From Balanoglossus misakiensis (lineage: Eukaryota > Hemichordata): a DNA stretch of 64,000 nt. Below the pieces are notes generated by a model. That model worked only from the letters and a program-made list of their open reading frames with translations, was not told the origin of the DNA and did no database searches. The position numbers and the translations under genes were made by a program. Shown piece by piece: positions 55,749 through 63,400 of this stretch (positions are counted from its first letter, which is position 1; each line of letters opens with the position of its first letter). The DNA lies in NCBI GenBank assembly GCA_040954595.2, contig CM082596.2, positions 1,178,001 to 1,242,000 of the forward strand, given 5' to 3'.

Positions 55749-56422
55749 GATTTTTGATGATTTTCCTGAGCTATAACCCATGATTTTTTCAAAAATCGGC
55801 CAAATTTCGAGTTTTGGAAAAGTCGAAAATTCGTCGATTTTTGATGATTTTCCTGAGCTATAACCCATGATTTTTTCAAAAATCGGCCAAATTTCGAGTT
55901 TTGGAAAAGTCGAAAATTCGTCGATTTTTGATGATTTTCCTGAGCTATAACCCATGATTTTTTCAAAAATCGGCCAAATTTCGAGTTTTGGAAAAGTCGA
56001 AAATTCGTCGATTTTTGATGATTTTCCTGAGCTATAACCCATGATTTTTTTCAAAAATCGGCCAAATTTCGAGTTTTGGAAAAGTCGAAAATTCGTCGAT
56101 TTTTGATGATTTTCCTGAGCTATAACCCATGATTTTTTCAAAAATCGGCCAAATTTCGAGTTTTGGAAAAGTCGAAAAATCGTCGATTTTTGATGATTTT
56201 CCTGAGCTATAACCCATGATTTTTTCAAAAATCGGCCAAATTTCGAGTTTTGGAAAAGTCGAAAATTCGTCGATTTTTGATGATTTTCCTGAGCTATAAC
56301 CCATGATTTTTTCAAAAATCGGCCAAATTTCGAGTTTTGGAAAAGTCGAAAAATCGTCGATTTTTGATGATTTTCCTGAGCTATAACCCATGATTTTTTC
56401 AAAAATCGGCCAAATTTCGAAA
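55749..56422 (-). repeat. Satellite block, family B1, reverse orientation (~8 monomers of 87 bp)
   Basis: CATG starts at 55,779, 55,866, 55,953, 56,040, 56,128, 56,215, 56,302 and 56,389, a step of 87 (one unit is 88 through an extra T). The content matches the B1 block at 1-430 but in the opposite orientation, with two subvariants (GAAAATTCGTCG and GAAAAATCGTCG). Because 87 is divisible by three, a minus-strand frame stays open for 326 codons (55,596-56,576). A second minus frame (56,032-56,565) is also open. Two overlapping frames with the same monotonous content argue against coding. Confidence 0.95.
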
Positions 56423-56653
56423 ATTCGCAAAGTCGAAAAATCCTCGATTTTTGAAGATTTTCCTGAGCTATAACCCATGGTTTTTTCAAAAAATGACCAA
56501 ATTTCGAAAATTCGCAAAGTCGAAAAATCCTCGATTTTTGAAGATTTTCCTGAGCTATAACCCATGGTTTTTTCAAAAAATGACCAAATTTCGAAAATTC
56601 ACAAAGTCGAAAAATCCTCGATTTTTGAAGATTTTCCTGAGCTATAACCCATG
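56423..56653 (-). repeat. Satellite block, family B2, reverse orientation (~3 monomers)
   Basis: Units start at 56,389 (changing from B1 to B2 in mid-unit), 56,476 and 56,563, with a step of 87. In forward sense they carry AAAATCTTCAAAAATCGAGG, resembling B1, followed by GACTTTGCGAATTTTCG and AAATTTGGTCATTTTTTG, resembling A. B2 therefore looks like an intermediate or a mosaic of the two larger families. It is the outermost full-length family on the gene-side edge of the array. Confidence 0.9.
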
Positions 56654-56710
56654 GTTTTTTCCTGAGCTATAACCCATGAAAATTTTTCATGAGCTGTAAC
56701 ATATGAAAAA
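56654..56710 (-). repeat. Decayed array edge with box-only mini-units
   Basis: After the last full box (56,636-56,653) the plus strand gives a second box CCTGAGCTATAACCCATG at 56,661-56,678. A degenerate one follows at 56,688-56,705 (CATGAGCTGTAACATATG, 14 of 18 bases matching). Spacing is 25 and 27 bp instead of 87-88, so only the box and a short A/T linker are present. Past ~56,710 the sequence is no longer recognisable satellite. Confidence 0.75.
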
Positions 56711-56774
56711 TATCCAAAAATGACAAAATCACTTAAGTTCGTTGAGAACTGCTAACTTGGAACTTGTATATAAA

Positions 56775-56911
56775 TATTACACCCTATGTGACACAACAAC
56801 AAAAAGATCAAAACTCAATGAGAAAGACAGTGGCGGGTTTAGAACCCCAGTCCTCCAATCATTAGTCCAAACCCTTATCCACTGACCCACAGTGATTGAC
56901 GAAGTGTAATA
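56775..56911 (-). mobile_element. tRNA-derived SINE-like element
   Basis: The minus strand contains an A-box-like TGGGTCAGTGG (56,879-56,889) and a B-box-like GGTTCTAAACC (56,836-56,846). Each is close to the Pol III consensus (TRGCNNAGYNGG and GGTTCGANNCC), and their starts are 43 bases apart, as in a tRNA. The surrounding ~72 nt do not form good D or acceptor stems, so this is not a functional tRNA. A tRNA-unrelated body follows, ending in a T-rich stretch. An 8-bp inverted pair, TATTACAC (minus, 56,911-56,904) and GTGTAATA (minus, 56,782-56,775), brackets the element. Family and exact ends are unknown, and no target-site duplication was established. Confidence 0.6.
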
Positions 56912-56967
56912 CCCCAAAAGTATTATATGTTGATCAAATTCATAAAATTTAAAAAAAAATAAGTATG

Positions 56968-57020
56968 GCTCGGTCTCATTATAGTCAGTACTGTTAAAAC
57001 TAACTATAATGAGACCGAGC
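56968..57020. repeat. Perfect 18-bp inverted repeat (hairpin)
   Basis: The left arm GCTCGGTCTCATTATAGT (56,968-56,985) is the exact reverse complement of the right arm at 57,003-57,020, with a 17-nt loop. Three more pairs can form outside the arms after a one-base bulge. It lies ~55 bp from the SINE-like element and downstream of the tensin stop codon in transcript sense. It could be a remnant of a short foldback element or an RNA hairpin. Nothing in the sequence decides between these. Confidence 0.8.
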
Positions 57021-57182
57021 ATAATTTCGATCAATAATTTCCACTGCAAAATTATCATTATTACTTGTATTTCATTATTTATTTAATTAAATCAGAGAAC
57101 AGTTATACTGTACAAGGCAGCTGTCTTTAATGCATAACTTAGTATTCAAAGTCACAGAGTCATTGGCTGTAGGATAAACTAA

Positions 57183-57235
57183 TTTTTTCAAAACAATGGT
57201 TTGATGAATCTTTTTCAAAACAATGGTTTGAAGAA
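57183..57235. repeat. 27-bp direct duplication
   Basis: The segment TTTTTCAAAACAATGGTTTG occurs twice with a period of 27 bp (the C of TTCAAAAC at 57,189 and 57,216). The copies differ mainly at GATGAATC versus GAAGAAAA. No function is evident. Confidence 0.8.
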
Positions 57236-57239
57236 AACT

Positions 57240-59135
57240 GGTAGAGAATACAATTCTATCAGCACTAAGCATGCTTCACCTAGTACAAAGATTAAATGAA
57301 GCCAAGCAATTCAAAAGACAAACCATTTTAACCTAAATATGAAATTTTAGATCAGGTACAACTGAAGGTTGTACACTTTTCAGTATGTACATAATAGCAC
57401 CATATCAATGGGGGGAAAATTAGCAACAATGAAGCTGTTTTGTCATGGTCACATGACTCAAATGCAAAAAAAATTCTTTACTAGGTATGAGTTGTGATTT
57501 TATCATTCAGTATGTTGATATAAATGTAGCAAATGGCAGAATTTCTGTAAAATCAATGTTCTGAGTACATATATGTACTGAGTACATGTATAACATAACT
57601 CAGAACGTGTTCTATCTTCTGCATCACGATAGCACAACCACATTTTAAATGAAATGTTCTTCTAGAAAAGCTTATTTGAAACCCAAGGCTGCAGATATAA
57701 AACACTTTCTAGAAATCACTGAACAATAATGTGATGGAAAGGACAAAAAAGTTCATATGAAAAGATTATTTTTTTTACAGAGTAGTTAACGTTTTAAGGA
57801 AAAAGACAATAGCAATTATCTGCACTGGTTTGATTTTAAAATGTCTATCAATATCTTGTGTAACATATTTTGCGATATGATTGAAATGAGTTCCTCTAAT
57901 CTGACAAACTACAGCAAAAAATTGCAGACGTTAGTATAAGGTACACTTCACAGGATGGTAGTTCTTCTGTCAGAACTTTTGGTTTGAAATTTTGTCATTA
58001 TAAGTGCCCTCTACAGGTGACTAAGTGACCAAAATATTAGAATATTGTGTATTTATAAAATATAGACTATATATTAAAATAAACTGTTTAAAAAGTTATT
58101 TTCCTATATAAATAACCCAGGATATGATACATTGTATTGCTTGCATCTAAAACTTGCAATTACAGTTAATAGTTATTTGCAATGCACTAGTTTTCCTAGG
58201 TGCAGTATATCAAAAAAGTACTGACACAGTTTTGAATATCAGAAAACCATCAACCTACACTCTTCCTATTTATATGTTACACACTATAGGTACAAAAAAA
58301 AGACTTAATTTTTATACATAGATTGCTATTAAAATACATTAAATGAAATAAATGTAACTACACCAATCATGAATTAGTGTTTACTATTTCTTATAAAATA
58401 GGGTTAGGAATTTCTGGGAATACTTCCCGATTGTCAAATCACACACATTTGAGTTGTTCATTACTTCTGTTTACTTTTCCACTTACCTTGAGTAAATGTA
58501 GAAAAAAAATTCTGATTAAAAAATCTCACATAAAATAACCTTATGACTAACGTTTTACTGAAATCAGTTACATGTATTTCTGTTTTTTTATCTTAACTGT
58601 TGAAAACCAGTCATCTTGTTTTCCTTATTTTCAATATTCTGTCCCTACAGACAAGTGATTGTTTATTTTTTTTAACATAGATATATATATACTGGTTCAA
58701 TGTTAAAACAGGAACATAAAGATTTGCTTTATTTCTGCTTTTCTTCTTAGAAGTTTAGTTTCCCCAGAGTATATCTCTAACACAACTCATATGTTCCACA
58801 CTTTGGATCTCTGTTTGCCATTCATGACTTTCAGTGTTGGACATTTTCTAATTTATTAACCAGATAGAATAAAATGTCTATATCGTATAGTTCTGGTTTT
58901 ACACAAAGTGTTCCTGGTTGTGGCTAAATTCATAGTCTGTAATGAAAATATCTGAAAGTCTGAGCCATTATTGAACGTCTGAACAATTATCAAAACTTTC
59001 AAAACCCAGTCCTACATGGAAAGAGTAAACAGGTAGAATCTTCTTTCCAAAAGGTTGAAATCCCTGGCCATAATTATAGACAGGTGACTACATGTCTCTC
59101 CCAGACCTGGTCATAGTCGACAAATGACCACAGCT
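57240..59135. other. Non-coding stretch between the array and tensin, probably partly tensin 3' UTR
   Basis: AT-rich sequence with no credible open frame and no recognised RNA gene. It lies downstream of the tensin TAA on the minus strand, so an unknown part must be 3' UTR. It contains self-complementary stretches (e.g. TACATATATGTA, GTACATGTA) around 57,565-57,590 and a short ATATATATAT run near 58,680. I see no further structure. Confidence 0.6.
58852..58857 (-). promoter_or_regulatory. Candidate poly(A) signal for tensin
   Basis: This is the first AATAAA on the minus strand after the stop codon at 59,136, about 280 bases downstream. Further AATAAA copies occur at 58,733-58,728 and 58,667-58,662; the last is followed by a G/T-containing stretch (TTGTCTGTAGG). 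Which one is used cannot be told from sequence alone. Confidence 0.3.
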
Positions 59136-59682
59136 TTACTTCTTGGCTTGAGTGCTTCCAATCATCACCTTGGTAACAAAGTTGACAATGGCCGATGCAG
59201 GCTGCTCTGGATCATGTTCAGCAAATAGATGGCAGACATTGTCAGTAAGGCTTCCAGGTTTCCGGGCAACGAATCCAAACACCCTGAAGAATGAGAGATG
59301 AAATCCTATTGGTAAACTCAGTCTTTTCCAAATGAGAGGAGAAATCCTACTGGCAATCTCAAACGTTTTCAAATGAGAGGAGAAATCCTACCGGTATTGG
59401 CAATGTCAGACAGACTAACAGTAACACAGACAGACAGACAAAAGAGAGAAAGAAAACCAAACTTACTTTGCTTCAGCTACAGTTGAATCATCACCTCTTG
59501 CCCACCTTTAATAAAAACAGAATAATGTCATGTTAAAATGTGGACTTAAATCAAAATGATGAACACAACCCCAATGTTAAAATGACAAACCGATGCCATT
59601 TTTTGTCAAACAGAAAGTCACGTGTATTATGACTGAGTACACTTCCCTTGTGTCACGTTTGCGATAAATGCATGACTTTGAT

Positions 59683-59719
<37 letters not shown>

Positions 59720-60493
59720 TAGATGGACAGACAGATTGATGTCAATCTACAAGTCCCTATGCCAGATTTTCTCAGGAAGAGATCAGGGAGAAACAACATG
59801 AACAGTACATGCAGTTGGACATCCACACCACTCATATACTCACTTTCTGCTATCCGGATCCATTCCACAGTAAGTCACGGAATTTACAGGATGATGGCGC
59901 CGGAAAAACACTCTACAGAAGAAGAAAATAATTGTCAGTGATATTTGCCCAAATGCTTCCCCCACTCCAAAGTGATGTGGGCAACCAGATACACAAAGTT
60001 ACTACATGTAATAAATATGGCATTAAACTACTAATTACTTTCTATCACCGCATAGTGTTCTGAGGAAAAGCTATCCTATCATTCTGCTGTTTACATGTGA
60101 GATCCCCAAGTGTAGATATTGCTACCTGCGTGTGTGTGTGTGTGTGCGTGTGTGTGTGTACTTACAGCTCAAACAGCAGCAGACTTTGATATTAAAAAAT
60201 AATTAATTCCACGCATTTACAAATGAAGAAGTTTTACAGCAGTTATCAGCACAGTGTAAATCCTACAATGGAAAAGAATGTCTAAAGAAGCAGAACAATC
60301 AAATTTAAAAGATGAAAAACTTACTTCTTCTCATTATCTGTCAGAGTAATTCCTTTTGAGTTGACCTTGAAGTGAACGACTGTTACTCTTGGCCTTGGCT
60401 CCAATTTGAATATTTTTGTCACTGCCTTTCGCACTGCGTTAGGGCCTGTGAGTGATTCCATCTCCACTGAGTGCAGGTACAGAACATTGCATG
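59136..60493 (-). CDS. TNS: Tensin PTB domain exons (60493-60325, 59912-59844, 59505-59467, 59283-59136)
   Basis: Four exons (169, 69, 39 and 148 bp) encode the C-terminal PTB domain that in tensins contacts NPxY motifs of integrin beta tails. The start [18 protein letters not shown], then [36 protein letters not shown] and FGFVARKPG are characteristic of the tensin PTB. The last segment [19 protein letters not shown] runs to a Lys-rich end (QAKK) and TAA. The length (~141 residues) matches the family. The 39-bp exon coding [12 protein letters not shown] is small but has a proper acceptor and donor (AAAG|GTGG and CAAA|GTAAGT). Confidence 0.95.
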
Positions 60494-63400
60494 CTACAAC
60501 AGAAAGATATGGCATTAATCTTTATCTTTAATATTTTTTTTATCTTTCATCTTGTTCCTGAAATTTTACTGGAAAAATTCATCTCAAGTACAGCCGTGTT
60601 TTATCAAAATGTCTCTCTCAAAATTCCTTTTCTGTATGTTGCTTCCCATTTTAAAGTAGTTTTCTATGGAAAAGGAATTTGTCTTAGTATTCAACAGACT
60701 TTTAAAGAAAATATGATTCAAATTTTCGATGTACCGGCACATCTAAATCCTTAGCAGCCATTTTTGAATTTCAAAATTGAGTCAATTTCTTCCAAGCCGT
60801 ACCTGCTCCTTGTGCCAATAGTGCGGAGGGAGAGGCGGGAATTTCGGACGATCTAGGACTGCTAGCTGCACTGCTTGGGCCAGTTGGATCTGCAAGAGCA
60901 AATAGATTTCAAGATAGTTGGTTAGTTTTGAAAATCTTTCTTAGGAATCTAAACATGGTATTTTTTATGCTTCTGGTGAGGGTGACAGAAATGTCATATC
61001 TGTGAATTTACAGACTTTGTTTTCAAACTTTCTTGAGACTGTGTATGAATGCATCAATAACAAACAACAGCGCAACATGACAATCCATGATATTTGTGCA
61101 TACTTACCAACTTCAGGCAATAGTAATTTACATGGCAATGCTAAAGGGGTGATGGAGTGTTGGTAAACTAACGCTGATAAACTACTGAACACAGGCTCGT
61201 TGGCACAACCCTTCAGTCGTACACCGCGAGAACTTGGCTCTATCAAAAAGTGTCGTACCAGTTCATTAGACAGGTCACCTGGAAGAATCAAGAAAAAGTA
61301 CATGTACATTGACTTCTTCGCCCATTAACCTTGCTTTCATTTTTTGGAAATGAAATCAAATACATTGGATATACTGTCTCTTTACTGCAACATACAAGTA
61401 AGTGTATGGTGACTGTTTCAATATCCTGAAATCTTTGCGTGAAAACTCATGACCAAATACAACATAGGCTTCACAGGGGAAAGTGACAAAAGACAATATC
61501 TATGAATTACCTTTCTTACTCTGTACAACATTTGGAGGCGGTGTGGCTACTTTCACGGCAAGACCAAAAGCTCCAGGGAAAGAATTGCTATCTCTGACGA
61601 CAAAGGAACCTGGTGGTTTGTCTTTCAAGGCTGAAATGGCTGGACAAGAAAGTGCATACAGAAGAATAGTTACAGAACAATTCACACTAGAATTTACATT
61701 TTTTCATGCTGGATAGACTGTTGACTTTTTTTCTTATAAACACACAGATATGGTAACTGCACATTACCTTCATCTCTTGAAATATTTGGCTTGTACCAGT
61801 ATGATGAAAGGTCTTTGACAAACGTTGGGTGTTTATGAATGATATCACTGCCATCTGAAACAAAATAAGAATGTCCCTGAAAGTTAGCAAAAACTTTATT
61901 TTGGCTTAATCTCTCTAAAGCTTCTTTCAATTTTCAACATCCTTGAAAGAAAATTTCCCTATTTTCTTCCAGAATCTTCATGTCGAGTATTGTAATCTTT
62001 CTTGAGCACAATAAACAATTGGCTTTCCAGGGGTAATGTTCACTTTCTCATACTTCAAATCGGTTCATCGAAAATGTTGTCATGTGACTCACCAGGTAAA
62101 GAGCCATGACTTCCGAGCAAAGATGGTTGATTGTAGAGACTGACTGGAGAACTTCTCCCACTATCACTCACTCCACCGTTGGGATAACCTCTGTTCACAT
62201 TACTACCAGGTGGTGGAGGCGAACCACTTCTGTCACTGGAAATATCAAAGTGAGAGAAGTGAGATACACAAATTTAAGTCAAATTAGAGCTAGGATTAGA
62301 ACAATAATCAGATGAAATGTGTGCAACATTATTTTCACAGATAACCTTACAGTCCGGGTTGGGTTAAGATGGGTTTTCACTATTTGATGATGCATAGATT
62401 CAACGCAATGCTTACCTGCCCGTGAGACTGCCTCTGCCGTATGAACCCTGGGAGGTCACCCTTCTGGGACTGCTTCCAAGAATACCTGAAACATTCTCAC
62501 CACTGGACGCACTCCCTCTAGAAGTTCTTCCCATCATGGGGCTCCTCTGTTGATCGCCTGCACGCCCTCTGTTATCATACATAGTGCGGTACTGGGAGGA
62601 TGTTTCCGTGGTGATAGTGACATGCCCCATTTGATCCCTGGATCTGTCGCTGTAGGTAGGGTAGATATTGGCCTGTGGGACTCCAGGGGCCAGTCCACCT
62701 GGTTGTCTGCCTCTGTCACTGAATGTTGGGTACATGTTTGCTGGTGGTCCTCCTTGTGGTGGTCCTGCGTGTGGTTGTGGCTGATGTCCTTGCTGTTGCC
62801 GTTGTAATTCCAATCTCTCTTTCATCATTGCACTTGATGTTGGGAACGGCAGAGTGGCCGACTCGTATCCTGTGTTACTTGAGTGTGGACTCTCACTGCA
62901 TTCACTGGGAGTGGTGCTTGAATCTTCTGTTATATGCAGAGGCGTCAGTGGTTGGTCGATTGGAGTTCCTCCTCGCTCATGACCTTGAGGAGCCATCAGA
63001 GTTGCACCTGGGCGACCTTGTTCTCGGACGGTCTGATGCATGTGGATGTGAGTGTGAGCGCCCTCTGGTCTTGCTTGACTGGCTGATGCGCCTGATGTTG
63101 AATCTGCTACAGTCAGACCGACACCATGCGCTCGGTGATCATGCAGCATTTGTGGCTCAGCGGTCTTTGCAGCCTCCCCTGGGTACGGATGGTTTTGATA
63201 GTTGGGTGACCTCTGTGATTCTGGCACATGTTGGTGAGGGTGGGGGTGGGGGTGATGGTGGGGGACTCCCTTCTGTACAGTCTGTGTCTCTTGTACTACA
63301 GTTCTTGTCACAATCCTTTGCTGTCCAGGAGGTCCCCCGTTCTGTGGATGTTGAGTTGGCAGTGAGGTTTGTTCAGCAATGGCTAGCGTAGGAACATGAG

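Noticed and set aside
1-56705. CRISPR-like regular repeats
   Set aside because: The whole 87-88-bp unit is repeated with no unique spacers, no cas genes are present, and the neighbouring gene is a spliced animal gene.
1-56705. tRNA gene arrays: GGGTTATAGCTCAGG resembles the start of a tRNA and contains a partial A-box
   Set aside because: The D, anticodon and acceptor stems cannot pair, B-box matches are only partial (around TTTCGACTT and TTTCGAAAT), and runs of four or more T inside each unit would stop Pol III early.
1-56705. Telomeric repeat, because each unit contains GGGTTA
   Set aside because: There is one hexamer per 88 bp and never two in tandem, so it is not a telomere or an interstitial telomeric array.
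56777-57058. Minus-strand open frame of 93 codons
   Set aside because: It overlaps the SINE-like element and the 18-bp inverted repeat, has no splice or domain support, and is short enough to occur by chance in AT-rich DNA.
60452-60754. Plus-strand open frame of 100 codons
   Set aside because: It lies across a tensin intron and part of the antisense of a PTB exon and shows no recognisable domain.
62723-63391. Plus-strand open frame of 222 codons
   Set aside because: It is exactly antisense to the large tensin exon, whose frame joins correctly to nine downstream exons. The antisense frame has low-complexity Val/Leu content mirroring the His/Gln-rich sense strand.
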